Position numbers and translations under genes: made by a program. Below the pieces are notes generated by a model. That model saw nothing but the letters and a program-made list of their open reading frames with translations, was not told the DNA's origin and searched no databases. Positions 41,801 to 56,800 of a stretch of DNA of 64,000 bases are shown here, piece by piece (within the stretch, counting starts at the first letter, position 1; every line of letters starts with the position of its first letter). Origin of the DNA: Mastigias papua (taxonomy: Eukaryota > Cnidaria > Scyphozoa > Rhizostomeae > Mastigiidae); NCBI GenBank assembly GCA_964019165.1, contig OZ025283.1:12098063-12162062 (forward strand). Reading direction: 5' to 3'.

Positions 41801-44800
41801 AAAGTAAGGCTATAGCCTTGGTATTTTGCTCAAAAATGACCCAAAAATGACCCAAAAATGACCAAATTTCAAATTGATTGATTTTGATTGCAGATTGAAA
41901 AGTGATGAAAATGAGGCATGTTTGGCCAAAAAGTAAGGCTATAGCCTTGGTATTTTGCTCAAAAATGACCCAAAAATGACCCAAAAATGACCAAATTTGA
42001 AATTGATTGATTTTGATTGCAGATTGAAAAGTGATGAAAATGAGGCATGTTTGGCCAAAAAGTAAGGCTATAGCCTTGGTATTTTGCTCAAAAATGACCC
42101 ACAAATGACCCAAAAATGACCAAATTTGAAATTGATTGAGTTTGATTGCAGATTGAAAAGTGATGAAAATGAGGCATTTTTGGCCAAAAAGTAAGGCTAT
42201 AGCCTTGGTATTTTGCTCAAAAATGACCCAAAAATGACCCAACAATGACCAAATTTGAAATTGATTGATTTTGATTGCAGATTGAAAAGTGATGAAAATG
42301 AGGCATGTTTGGCCAAAAAGTAAGGCTATAGCCTTGGTATTTTGCTCAAAAATGACCCAAAAATGACCCAAAAATGACCAAATTTCAAATTGATTGATTT
42401 TGATTGCAGATTGAAAAGTGATGAAAATGAGGCATGTTTGGCCAAAAAGTAAGGCTATAGCCTTGGTATTTTGCTCAAAATTGACCCAAAAATGACCCAA
42501 CAATGACCAAATTTGAAATTGATTGATTTTGATTGCAGATTGAAAAGTGATGAAAATGAGGCATTTTTGGCCAAAAAGTAAGGCTATAGCCTTGGTATTT
42601 TGCTCAAAAATGACCCAAAAATGACCCAAAAATGACCAAATTTGAAATTGATTGATTTTGATTGCAGATTGAAAAGTGATGAAAATGAGGCATTTTTGGC
42701 CAAAAAGTAAGGCTATAGCCTTGGTATTTTGCTCAAAAATGACCCAAAAATGACCCAAAAATGACCAAATTTGAAATTGATTGATTTTGATTGCAGATTG
42801 AAAAGTGATGAAAATGAGGCATGTTTGGCCACAAGGTAAGGCTATAGCCTTCGTATTTTGCTCATAAATGACCCAAAAATGACCCAAAAATGACCAAATT
42901 TGAAAGTGATTGATTTTGATTGCAGATTGAAAAGTGATGAAAATGAGGCATTTATGGCCAAAAAGTAAGGCTATAGCCTTGGTATTTTGCTCAAAAATGA
43001 CCCAAAAATGACCCAACAATGACCAAATTTGAAATTGATTGATTTTGATTGCAGATTGAAAAGTGATGAAAATGAGGCATTTTTGGCCAAAAAGTAAGGC
43101 TATAGCCTTGGTATTTTGCTCAAAAATGACCCAAAAATGACCCAAAAATGACCACATTTCAAATTGATTGATTTTGATTGCAGATTGAAAAGTGATGAAA
43201 ATGAGGCATTTTTGGCCAAAAAGCAAGGCTATAGCCTTGGTATTTTGCTCAAAAATGACCCAAAAATGACCCAAATATGACCAAATTTGAAATTGATTGA
43301 TTTTGATTGCAGATTGAAAAGTGATGAAAATGAGGCATGTTTGGCCAAAAAGTAAGGCTATAGCCTTGGTATTTTGCTCAAAAATGACCCACAAATGACC
43401 CAAAAATGACCAAATTTCAAATTGATTGATTTTGATTGCAGATTGAAAAGTGATGAAAATGAGGCATTTTTGGCCAAAAAGTAAGGCTATAGCCTTGGTA
43501 TTTTGCTCAAAAATGACCCAAAAATGACCCAAAAATGACCAAATTTCAAATTGATTGATTTTGATTGCAGATTGAAAAGTGATGAAAATGAGGCATGTTT
43601 GGCCAAAAAGTAAGGCTATAGCCTTGGTATTTTGCTCAAAAATGACCCAAAAATGACCCAAAAATGACCAAATTTGAAATTGATTGATTTTGATTGCAGA
43701 TTGAAAAGTGATGAAAATGAGGCATTTTTGGCCAAAAAGTAAGGCTATAGCCTTGGTATTTTGCTCAAAAATGACCCAAAAGTGACCCAAAACTGTCCAA
43801 ATTTGAAATTGATTGATTTTGATTGCAGATTGAAAAGTGATGAAAATGAGGCATGTTTGGCCAAACAGTAAGGCTATAGCCTTGGTATTTTGCTCAAAAA
43901 TGACCCAAAAATGATCCAAAAATGACCAAATTTGAAATTGATTGATTTTGATTGCAGATTGAAAAGTGATGAAAATGAGGCATTTTTGGCCAAAAAGTAA
44001 GGCTATAGCCTTGGAATTTTGCTCAAAAATGACCCAAAAATGATCCAAAAATGACCAAATTTCAAATTGATTGAGTTTGATTGCAGATTGAAAAGTGATG
44101 AAAATGAGGCATTTTTGGCCAAAAAGTAAGGCTATAGCCTTGGTATTTTGCTCAAAAATGACCCAAAAATGACCCAAAAATGACCAAATTTGAAATTGAT
44201 TGATTTTGATTGCAGATTGAAAAGTGATGAAAATGAGGCATGTTTGGCCACAAGGTAAGGCTATAGCCTTCGTATTTTGCTCATAAATGACCCAAAAATG
44301 ACCCAAAAATGACCAAATTTGAAAGTGATTGATTTTGATTGCAGATTGAAAAGTGATGAAAATGAGGCATTTATGGCCAAAAAGTAAGGCTATAGCCTTG
44401 GTATTTTGCTCAAAAATGACCCAAAAATGACCCAACAATGACCAAATTTGAAATTGATTGATTTTGATTGCAGATTGAAAAGTGATGAAAATGAGGCATT
44501 TTTGGCCAAAAAGTAAGGCTATAGCCTTGGTATTTTGCTCAAAAATGACCCAAAAATGACCCAAAAATGACCACATTTCAAATTGATTGATTTTGATTGC
44601 AGATTGAAAAGTGATGAAAATGAGGCATTTTTGGCCAAAAAGCAAGGCTATAGCCTTGGTATTTTGCTCAAAAATGACCCAAAAATGACCCAAATATGAC
44701 CAAATTTGAAATTGATTGATTTTGATTGCAGATTGAAAAGTGATGAAAATGAGGCATGTTTGGCCAAAAAGTAAGGCTATAGCCTTGGTATTTTGCTCAA

Positions 44801-47800
44801 AAATGACCCACAAATGACCCAAAAATGACCAAATTTGAAATTGATTGATTTTGATTGCAGATTGAAAAGTGATGAAAATGAGGCATTTTTGGCCAAAAAG
44901 TAAGGCTATAGCCTTGGTATTTTGCTCAAAAATGACCCAAAAATGACCCAAAAATGACCAAATTTGAAATTGATTGATTTTGATTGCAGATTGAAAAGTG
45001 ATGAAAATGAGGCATGTTTGGCCAAAAAGTAAGGCTATAGCCTTGGTATTTTGCTCAAAAATGACCCAAAAATGACCCAAAAATGACCAAATTTGAAATT
45101 GATTGATTTTGATTGCAGATTGAAAAGTGATGAAAATGAGGCATTTTTGGCCAAAAAGTAAGGCTATAGCCTTGGTATTTTGCTCAAAAATGACCCAAAA
45201 GTGACCCAAAACTGTCCAAATTTGAAATTGATTGATTTTGATTGCAGATTGAAAAGTGATGAAAATGAGGCATGTTTGGCCAAACAGTAAGGCTATAGCC
45301 TTGGTATTTTGCTCAAAAATGACCCAAAAATGATCCAAAAATGACCAAATTTGAAATTGATTGATTTTGATTGCAGATTGAAAAGTGATGAAAATGAGGC
45401 ATTTTTGGCCAAAAAGTAAGGCTATAGCCTTGGAATTTTGCTCAAAAATGACCCAAAAATGACCCAAAAATGACCAAATTTCAAATTGATTGAGTTTGAT
45501 TGCAGATTGAAAAGTGATGAAAATGAGGCATTTTTGGCCAAAAAGTAAGGCTATAGCCTTGGTATTTTGCTCAAAAATGACCCAAAAATGACCCAAAAAT
45601 GACCAAATTTGAAATTGATTGATTTTGATTGCAGATTGAAAAGTGATGAAAATGAGGCATTTTTGGCCAAAAAGTAAGGCTATAGCCTTGGTATTTTGCT
45701 CAAAAATGACCCAAAAATGACCCAAAAATGACCAAATTTGAAATTGATTGATTTTGATTGCAGATTGAAAAGTGATGAAAATGAGGCATGTTTGGCCAAA
45801 AAGTAAGGCTATAGCCTTGGTATTTTGCTCAAAAATGACCCAAAAATGACCCAACAATGACCAAATTTCAAATTGATTGATTTTGATTGCAGATTGAAAA
45901 GTGATGAAAATGAGGCATTTTTGGCCAAAAAGTAAGGCTATAGCCTTGGTATTTTGCTCAAAATGACCCAAAAATGACCCAAAAATGACCAAATTTCAAA
46001 TTGATTGATTTTGATTGCAGATTGAAAAGTGATGAAAATGAGGCATTTTTGGCCAAAAAGTAAGGCTATAGCCTTGGTATTTTGCTCACAAATGACCCAA
46101 ACATGACCCAACAATGACCAAATTTGAAATTGATTGATTTTGATTGCAGATTGAAAAGTGATGAAAATGAGGCATTTTTGGCCAAAAAGTAAGGCTATAG
46201 CCTTGGTATTTTGCTCAAAATGACCCAAAAATGACCCAAAAAATGACCAAATTTGAAATTGATTGATTTTGATTGCAGATTGAAAAGTGATGAAAATGAG
46301 GCAGTTTTGGCCAAAAAGTAAGGCTATAGCCTTGGTATTTTGCTCAAAAATGACCCAAAAATGACCCAAAAATGACCAAATTTCACATTGATTGATTTTG
46401 ATTGCAGATTGAAAAGTGATGAAAATGAGGCATGTTTGGCCAAAAAGTAAGGCTATAGCCTTGGTATTTTGCTCAAAAATGACCCAAAAATGACCCAAAA
46501 ATGACCAAATTTCAAATTGATTGATTTTGATTGCAGATTGAAAAGTGATGAAAATGAGGCATTTTTGGCCAAAAGGTAAGGCTATAGCCTAGGTATTTTG
46601 CTCACAAATGACCCAAAAATGACCAAATTTGAAATTGATTGATTTTGATTGCAGATTGACAAGTGATGAAAATGAGGCATTTTTGGCCATAAGTAAGGCT
46701 ATAGCCTTGGTATTTTGCTCAAAAATGACCCAAAAATGACCCAAAAATGACCAAATTTGAAATTGATTGATTTTTATTGCAGATTGAAAAGTGATGAAAA
46801 TGAGGCATGTTTGGCCAAAAAGTAAGGCTATAGCCTTGGTATTTTGCTCAAAAATGACCCAAAAATGACCCAACAATGACCAAATTTGAAATTGATTGAT
46901 TTTGATTGCAGATTGAAAAGTGATGAAAATGAGGCATTTTTGGCCATAAGTAAGGCTATAGCCTTGGTATTTTGCTCATAAATGACCCAAAAATGACCCA
47001 AATATGACCAAATTTGAAATTGATTGATTTTGATTGCAGATTGAAAAGTGATGAAAATGAGGCATGTTTGGCCAAAAAGTAAGGCTATAGCCTTGGTATT
47101 TTGCTCAAAAATGACCCACAAATGACCCAAAAATGACCAAATTTGAAATTGATTGATTTTGATTGCAGATTGAAAAGTGATGAAAATGAGGCATTTTTGG
47201 CCAAAAAGTAAGGCTATAGCCTTGGTATTTTGCTCAAAAATGACCCAAAAATGACCCAAAAATGACCAAATTTGAAATTGATTGATTTTGATTGCAGATT
47301 GAAAAGTGATGAAATTGAGGCATTTTTGGCCAAAAAGTAAGGCTATAGCCTTGGTATTTTGCTCAAAAATGACCCAAAAATGACCCAAAAATGACCAAAT
47401 TTGAAATTGATTGATTTTGATTGCAGATTGAAAAGTGATGAAAATGAGGCATTTTTGGCCAAAAAGTAAGGCTATAGCCTTGGTATTTTGCTCAAAAATG
47501 ACCCAAAAATGACCCAAAAATGACCAAATTTGAAATTGATTGATTTTGATTGCAGATTGAAAAGTGATGAAAATGAGGCATTTTTGGCCAAAAAGTAAGG
47601 CTATAGCCTTGGTATTTTGCTCAAAAATGACCCAAAAATGACCCAAAAATGACCAAATTTCAAATTGATTGATTTTGATTGCAGATTGAAAAGTGATGAA
47701 AATGAGGCATGTTTGGCCAAAAAGTAAGGCTATAGCCTTGGTATTTTGCTCAAAAATGACCAAAAAATGACCCAAAAATGACCAAATGTGAAATTGATTG

Positions 47801-50800
47801 ATTTTGATTGCAGATTGAAAAGTGATGAAAATGAGGCATTTTTGGCCAAAAAGTAAGGCTATAGCCTTGGTATTTTGCTCATAAATGACCCAAAAATGAC
47901 CCAAATATGACCAAATTTGAAATTGATTGATTTTGATTGCAGATTGAAAAGTGATGAAAATGAGGCATGTTTGGCCAAAAAGTAAGGCTATAGCCTTGGT
48001 ATTTTGCTCAAAAATGACCCACAAATGACCCAAAAATGACCAAATTTGAAATTGATTGATTTTGATTGCAGATTGAAAAGTGATGAAAATGAGGCAGTTT
48101 TGGCCAAAAAGTAAGGCTATAGCCTTGGTATTTTGCTCAAAAATGACCCAAAAATGACCCAAAAATGACCAAATTTCACATTGATTGATTTTGATTGCAG
48201 ATTGAAAAGTGATGAAAATGAGGCATGTTTGGCCAAAAAGTAAGGCTATAGCCTTGGTATTTTGCTCAAAAATGACCCAAAAATGACCCAAAAATGACCA
48301 AATTTGAAATTGATTGATTTTGATTGCAGATTGAAAAGTGATGAAATTGAGGCATTTTTGGCCAAAAAGTAAGGCTATAGCCTTGGTATTTTGCTCAAAA
48401 ATGACCCAAAAATGACCCAAAAATGACCAAATTTGAAATTGATTGATTTTGATTGCAGATTGAAAAGTGATGAAAATGAGGCATTTTTGGCCAAAAGGTA
48501 AGGCTATAGCCTAGGTATTTTGCTCACAAATGACCCAAAAATGACCAAATTTGAAATTGATTGATTTTGATTGCAGATTGACAAGTGATGAAAATGAGGC
48601 ATTTTTGGCCATAAGTAAGGCTATAGCCTTGGTATTTTGCTCAAAAATGACCCAAAAATGACCCAAAAATGACCAAATTTGAAATTGATTGATTTTTATT
48701 GCAGATTGAAAAGTGATGAAAATGAGGCATGTTTGGCCAAAAAGTAAGGCTATAGCCTTGGTATTTTGCTCAAAAATGACCCAAAAATGACCCAACAATG
48801 ACCAAATTTGAAATTGATTGATTTTGATTGCAGATTGAAAAGTGATGAAAATGAGGCATTTTTGGCCAAAAAGTAAGGCTATAGCCTTGGTATTTTGCTC
48901 AAAAATGACCCAAAAATGACCCAACAATGACCAAATTTGAAATTGATTGATTTTGATTGCAGATTGAAAAGTGATGAAAATGAGGCATTTTTGGCCATAA
49001 GTAAGGCTATAGCCTTGGTATTTTGCTCATAAATGACCCAAAAATGACCCAAATATGACCAAATTTGAAATTGATTGATTTTGATTGCAGATTGAAAAGT
49101 GATGAAAATGAGGCATGTTTGGCCAAAAAGTAAGGCTATAGCCTTGGTATTTTGCTCAAAAATGACCCACAAATGACCCAAAAATGACCAAATTTCAAAT
49201 TGATTGATTTTGATTGCAGATTGAAAAGTGATGAAAATGAGGCATTTTTGGCCAAAAAGTAAGGCTATAGCCTTGGTATTTTGCTCAAAAATGACCCAAA
49301 AATGACCCAAAAATGACCAAATTTGAAATTGATTGATTTTGATTGCAGATTGAAAAGTGATGAAATTGAGGCATTTTTGGCCAAAAAGTAAGGCTATAGC
49401 CTTGGTATTTTGCTCAAAAATGACCCAAAAATGACCCAAAAATGACCAAATTTGAAATTGATTGATTTTGATTGCAGATTGAAAAGTGATGAAAATGAGG
49501 CATTTTTGGCCAAAAAGTAAGGCTATAGCCTTGGTATTTTGCTCAAAAATGACCCAAAAATGACCCAACAATGACCAAATTTGAAATTGATTGATTTTGA
49601 TTGCAGATTGAAAAGTGATGAAAATGAGGCATTTTTGGCCAAAAAGTAAGGCTATAGCCTTGGTATTTTGCTCAAAAATGACCCAAAAATGACCCAAAAA
49701 TGACCAAATTTGAAATTGATTGATTTTGATTGCAGATTGAAAAGTGATGAAAATGAGGCAGTTTTGGCCAAAAAGTAAGGCTATAGCCTTGGTATTTTGC
49801 TCAAAAATGACCCAAAAATGACCCAAAAATGACCAAATTTCACATTGATTGATTTTGATTGCAGATTGAAAAGTGATGAAAATGAGGCATGTTTGGCCAA
49901 AAAGTAAGGCTATAGCCTTGGTATTTTGCTCAAAAATGACCCAAAAATGACCCAAAAATGACCAAATTTCAAATTGATTGATTTTGATTGCAGATTGAAA
50001 AGTGATGAAAATGAGGCATGTTTGGCCAAAAAGTAAGGCTATAGCCTTGGTATTTTGCTCAAAATTGACCCAAAAATGACCCAACAATGACCAAATTTGA
50101 AATTGATTGATTTTGATTGCAGATTGAAAAGTGATGAAAATGAGGCATTTTTGGCCAAAAAGTAAGGCTATAGCCTTGGTATTTTGCTCAAAAATGACCC
50201 AAAAATGACCCAAAAATGACCAAATTTGAAATTGATTGATTTTGATTGCAGATTGAAAAGTGATGAAATTGAGGCATTTTTGGCCAAAAAGTAAGGCTAT
50301 AGCCTTGGTATTTTGCTCAAAAATGACCCAAAAATGACCCAAAAATGACCAAATTTGAAATTGATTGATTTTGATTGCAGATTGAAAAGTGATGAAAATG
50401 AGGCATTTTTGGCCAAAAAGTAAGGCTATAGCCTTGGTATTTTGCTCAAAAATGACCCAAAAATGACCCAACAATGACCAAATTTGAAATTGATTGATTT
50501 TGATTGCAGATTGAAAAGTGATGAAAATGAGGCATTTTTGGCCAAAAAGTAAGGCTATAGCCTTGGTATTTTGCTCAAAAATGACCCAAAAATGACCCAA
50601 AAATGACCAAATTTGAAATTGATTGATTTTGATTGCAGATTGAAAAGTGATGAAAATGAGGCAGTTTTGGCCAAAAAGTAAGGCTATAGCCTTGGTATTT
50701 TGCTCAAAAATGACCCAAAAATGACCCAAAAATGACCAAATTTCACATTGATTGATTTTGATTGCAGATTGAAAAGTGATGAAAATGAGGCATGTTTGGC

Positions 50801-53800
50801 CAAAAAGTAAGGCTATAGCCTTGGTATTTTGCTCAAAAATGACCCAAAAATGACCCAAAAATGACCAAATTTCAAATTGATTGATTTTGATTGCAGATTG
50901 AAAAGTGATGAAAATGAGGCATGTTTGGCCAAAAAGTAAGGCTATAGCCTTGGTATTTTGCTCAAAATTGACCCAAAAATGACCCAACAATGACCAAATT
51001 TGAAATTGATTGATTTTGATTGCAGATTGAAAAGTGATGAAAATGAGGCATTTTTGGCCAAAAAGTAAGGCTATAGCCTTGGTATTTTGCTCAAAAATGA
51101 CCCAAAAATGACCCAAAAATGACCAAATTTGAAATTGATTGATTTTGATTGCAGATTGAAAAGTGATGAAAATGAGGCATTTTTGGCCAAAAAGTAAGGC
51201 TATAGCCTTGGTATTTTGCTCAAAAATGACCCAAAAATGACCCAAAAATGACCAAATTTGAAATTGATTGATTTTGATTGCAGATTGAAAAGTGATGAAA
51301 ATGAGGCATGTTTGGCCAAAAAGTAAGGCTATAGCCTTGGTATTTTGCTCAAAAATGACCCAAAAATGACCCAAAAATGACCAAATTTGAAATTGATTGA
51401 TTTTGATTGCAGATTGAAAAGTGATGAAAATGAGGCATTTTTGGCCAAAAAGTAAGGCTATAGCCTTGGTATTTTGCTCAAAAATGACCCAAAAATGACC
51501 CAACAATGACCAAATTTGAAATTGATTGATTTTGATTGCAGATTGAAAAGTGATGAAAATGAGGCATTTTTGGCCAAAAAGTAAGGCTATAGCCTTGGTA
51601 TTTTGCTCAAAAATGACCCAAAAATGACCCAACAATGACCAAATTTGAAATTGATTGATTTTGATTGCAGATTGAAAAGTGATGAAAATGAGGCATTTTT
51701 GGCCATAAGTAAGGCTATAGCCTTGGTATTTTGCTCATAAATGACCCAAAAATGACCCAAATATGACCAAATTTGAAATTGATTGATTTTGATTGCAGAT
51801 TGAAAAGTGATGAAAATGAGGCATGTTTGGCCAAAAAGTAAGGCTATAGCCTTGGTATTTTGCTCAAAAATGACCCACAAATGACCCAAAAATGACCAAA
51901 TTTCAAATTGATTGATTTTGATTGCAGATTGAAAAGTGATGAAAATGAGGCATTTTTGGCCAAAAAGTAAGGCTATAGCCTTGGTATTTTGCTCAAAAAT
52001 GACCCAAAAATGACCCAAAAATGACCAAATTTGAAATTGATTGATTTTGATTGCAGATTGAAAAGTGATGAAATTGAGGCATTTTTGGCCAAAAAGTAAG
52101 GCTATAGCCTTGGTATTTTGCTCAAAAATGACCCAAAAATGACCCAAAAATGACCAAATTTGAAATTGATTGATTTTGATTGCAGATTGAAAAGTGATGA
52201 AAATGAGGCATTTTTGGCCAAAAAGTAAGGCTATAGCCTTGGTATTTTGCTCAAAAATGACCCAAAAATGACCCAACAATGACCAAATTTGAAATTGATT
52301 GAGTTTGATTGCAGATTGAAAAGTGATGAAAATGAGGCATTTTTGGCCAAAAAGTAAGGCTATAGCCTTGGTATTTTGCTCAAAAATGACCCAAAAATGA
52401 CCCAAAAATGACCAAATTTGAAATTGATTGATTTTGATTGCAGATTGAAAAGTGATGAAAATGAGGCATTTTTGGCCAAAAAGTAAGGCTATAGCCTTGG
52501 TATTTTGCTCAAAAATGACCCAAAAATGACCCAAAAATGACCAAATTTCAAATTGATTGATTTTGATTGCAGATTGAAAAGTGATGAAAATGAGGCATTT
52601 TTGGCCAAAAAGTAAGGCTATAGCCTTGGTATTTTGCTCAAAAATGACCCAAAAATGACCCAAAAATGACCAAATTTGAAATTGATTGATTTTGATTGCA
52701 GATTGAAAAGTGATGAAAATGAGGCATTTTTGGCCAAAAAGTAAGGCTATAGCCTTGGTATTTTGCTCAAAAATGACCCAAAAATGACCCAAAAATGACC
52801 AAATTTGAAATTGATTGATTTTGATTGCAGATTGAAAAGTGATGAAAATGAGGCATTTTTGGCCAAAAAGTAAGGCTATAGCCTTGGTATTTTGCTCAAA
52901 AATGACCCAAAAATGACCCAACAATGACCAAATTTCAAATTGATTGATTTTGATTGCAGATTGAAAAGTGATGAAAATGAGGCATTTTTGGCCAAAAAGT
53001 AAGGCTATAGCCTTGGTATTTTGCTCAAAAATGACCCAAAAATGACCCAACAATGACCAAATTTGAAATTGATTGATTTTGATTGCAGATTGAAAAGTGA
53101 TGAAAATGAGGCATTTTTGGCCAAAAAGTAAGGCTATAGCCTTGGTATTTTGCTCATAAATGACCCAAAAATGACCCAAATATGACCAAATTTGAAATTG
53201 ATTGATTTTGATTGCAGATTGAAAAGTGATGAAAATGAGGCATGTTTGGCCAAAAAGTAAGGCTATAGCCTTGGTATTTTGCTCAAAAATGACCCAAAAA
53301 TGACCCAAAAATGACCAAATTTCAAATTGATTGATTTTGATTGCAGATTGAAAAGTGATGAAAATGAGGCATTTTTGGCCAAAAAGTAAGGCTATAGCCT
53401 TGGTATTTTGCTCAAAAATGACCCAAAAATGACCCAACAATGACCAAATTTGAAATTGATTGATTTTGATTGCAGATTGAAAAGTGATGAAAATGAGGCA
53501 TTTTTGGCCAAAAGGTAAGGCTATAGCCTTGGTATTTTGCTCATAAATGACCCAAAAATGACCCAAATATGACCAAATTTGAAATTGATTGATTTTGATT
53601 GCAGATTGAAAAGTGATGAAAATGAGGCATGTTTGGCCAAAAAGTAAGGCTATAGCCTTGGTATTTTGCTCAAAAATGACCCAAAAATGACCCAAAAATG
53701 ACCAAATTTCAAATTGATTGATTTTGATTGCAGATTGAAAAGTGATGAAAATGAGGCATTTTTGGCCAAAAAGTAAGGCTATAGCCTTGGTATTTTGCTC

Positions 53801-56800
53801 AAAAATGACCCAAAAATGACCCAAAAATGACCAAATTTCAAATTGATTGATTTTGATTGCAGATTGAAAAGTGATGAAAATGAGGCATTTTTGGCCAAAA
53901 AGTAAGGCTATAGCCTTGGTATTTTGCTCAAAAATGACCCAAAAATGACCCAAAAATGACCAAATTTGAAATTGATTGATTTTGATTGCAGATTGAAAAG
54001 TGATGAAAATGAGGCATTTTTGGCCAAAAAGTAAGGCTATAGCCTTGGTATTTTGCTCAAAAATGACCCAAAAATGACCCAAAAATGACCAAATTTGAAA
54101 TTGATTGATTTTGATTGCAGATTGAAAAGTGATGAAACTGAGGCATTTTTGGCGAAAAGGTAAGGCTATAGCCTTGGTATTTTGCTCAAAAATGACCCAA
54201 AAATGACCCAACAATGACCAAAATTGAAATTGATTGAGTTTGATTGCAGATTGAAAAGTGATGAAAATGAGGCATTTGTGGCCAAAAAGTAAGGCTATAG
54301 CCTTGGTATTTTGCTCAAAAATGACACAAAAATGACCCAAAAATGACCAAATTTCAAATTGATTGATTTTGATTGCAGATTGAAAAGTGATGAAAATGAG
54401 GCATTTTTGGCCAAAAAGTAAGGCTATAGCCTTGGTATTTTGCTCAAAAATGACCCAAAAATGATCCAAACATGACCAAATTTGAAATTGATTGATTTTG
54501 ATTGCAGATTGAAAAGTGATGAACATGAGGCATTTTTGGCCTAAAAGTAAGGCTATAGCCTTTGTATTTTGCTCAAAAATGACCCAAAAATGACCCAAAA
54601 ATGACCCAAAAATGACCAAATTTGAAATTGATTGATTTTGATTGCAGATTGAAAAGTGATGAAAATGAGGCATGTTTGGCCAAAAAGTAAGGCTATAGCC
54701 TTGGTATTTTGCTCAAAAATGACCCAAAAATGACCCAAAAATGACCCAAAAATGACCAAATTTCAAATTGATTGATTTTGATTGCAGATTGAAAAGTGAT
54801 GAAAATGAGGCATTTTTGGCCAAAAAGTAAGGCTATAGCCTTGGTATTTTGCTCAAAAATGACCCAAAAATGACCCAAAAATGACCAAATTTGAAATTGA
54901 TTGATTTTGATTGCAGATTGAAAAGTGATGAAAATGAGGCATTTTTGGCCAAAAAGTAAGGCTATAGCCTTGGTATTTTGCTCAAAAATGACCCAAAAAT
55001 GACCCAAAAATGACCAAATTTCAAATTGATTGAGTTTGATTGCAGATTGAAAAGTGATGAAAATGAGGCATTTTTGGCCAAAAAGTAAGGCTATAGCCTT
55101 GGTATTTTGCTCAAAAATGACCCAAAAATGACCCAAAAATGACCAAATTTGAAATTGATTGAGTTTGATTGCAGATTGAAAAGTGATGAAAATGAGGCAT
55201 TTTTGGCCAAAAAGTAAGGCTATAGCCTTCGTAGTTTGCTCAAAAATGACCCAAAAATGACCCAAAAATGACCAAATTTCAAATTGATTGATTTTGATTG
55301 CAGATTGAAAAGTGATGAAAATGAGGCATTTTTGGCCAAAAAGTAAGGCTATAGCCTTGGTATTTTGCTCAAAAATGACCCAAAAATGATCCAAACATGA
55401 CCAAATTTCAAATTGATTGATTTTGATTGCAGATTGAAAAGTGATGAAAATGAGGCATTTTTGGCCTAAAAGTAAGGCTATAGCCTTTGTATTTTGCTCA
55501 AAAATGACCCAAAAATGACCCAAAAATGACCAAATTTCAAATTGATTGATTTTGATTGCAGATTGAAAAGTGATGAAAATGAGGCATTTTTGGCCAAAAA
55601 GTAAGGCTATAGCCTTGGTATTTTGCTCAAAAATGACCCAAAAATGACCCAAAAATGACCAAATTTCAAATTGATTGATTTTGATTGCAGATTGAAAAGT
55701 GATGAAAATGAGGCATTTTTGGCCAAAAAGTAAGGCTATAGCCTTGGTATTTTGCTCAAAAATGACCCAAAAATGACCCAAAAATGACCAAATTTCAAAT
55801 TGATTGATTTTGATTGCAGATTGAAAAGTGATGAAAATGAGGCATTTTTGGCCAAAAAGTAAGGCTATAGCCTTGGTATTTTGCTCAAAAATGACCCAAA
55901 AATGACCCAAAAATGACCAAATTTGAAATTGATTGATTTTGATTGCAGATTGAAAAGTGATGAAAATGAGGCATTTTTGGCCAAAAAGTAAGGCTATAGC
56001 CTTGGTATTTTGCTCAAAAATGACCCAAAAATGACCCAAAAATGACCAAATTTGAAATTGATTGATTTTGATTGCAGATTGAAAAGTGATGAAACTGAGG
56101 CATTTTTGGCGAAAAGGTAAGGCTATAGCCTTGGTATTTTGCTCAAAAATGACCCAAAAATGACCCAACAATGACCAAAATTGAAATTGATTGAGTTTGA
56201 TTGCAGATTGAAAAGTGATGAAAATGAGGCATTTGTGGCCAAAAAGTAAGGCTATAGCCTTGGTATTTTGCTCAAAAATGACACAAAAATGACCCAAAAA
56301 TGACCAAATTTCAAATTGATTGATTTTGATTGCAGATTGAAAAGTGATGAAAATGAGGCATTTTTGGCCAAAAAGTAAGGCTATAGCCTTGGTATTTTGC
56401 TCAAAAATGACCCAAAAATGATCCAAACATGACCAAATTTGAAATTGATTGATTTTGATTGCAGATTGAAAAGTGATGAACATGAGGCATTTTTGGCCTA
56501 AAAGTAAGGCTATAGCCTTTGTATTTTGCTCAAAAATGACCCAAAAATGACCCAAAAATGACCCAAAAATGACCAAATTTGAAATTGATTGATTTTGATT
56601 GCAGATTGAAAAGTGATGAAAATGAGGCATGTTTGGCCAAAAAGTAAGGCTATAGCCTTGGTATTTTGCTCAAAAATGACCCAAAAATGACCCAAAAATG
56701 ACCCAAAAATGACCAAATTTGAAATTGATTGATTTTGATTGCAGATTGAAAAGTGATGAAAATGAGGCATTTTTGGCCAAAAAGTAAGGCTATAGCCTTG

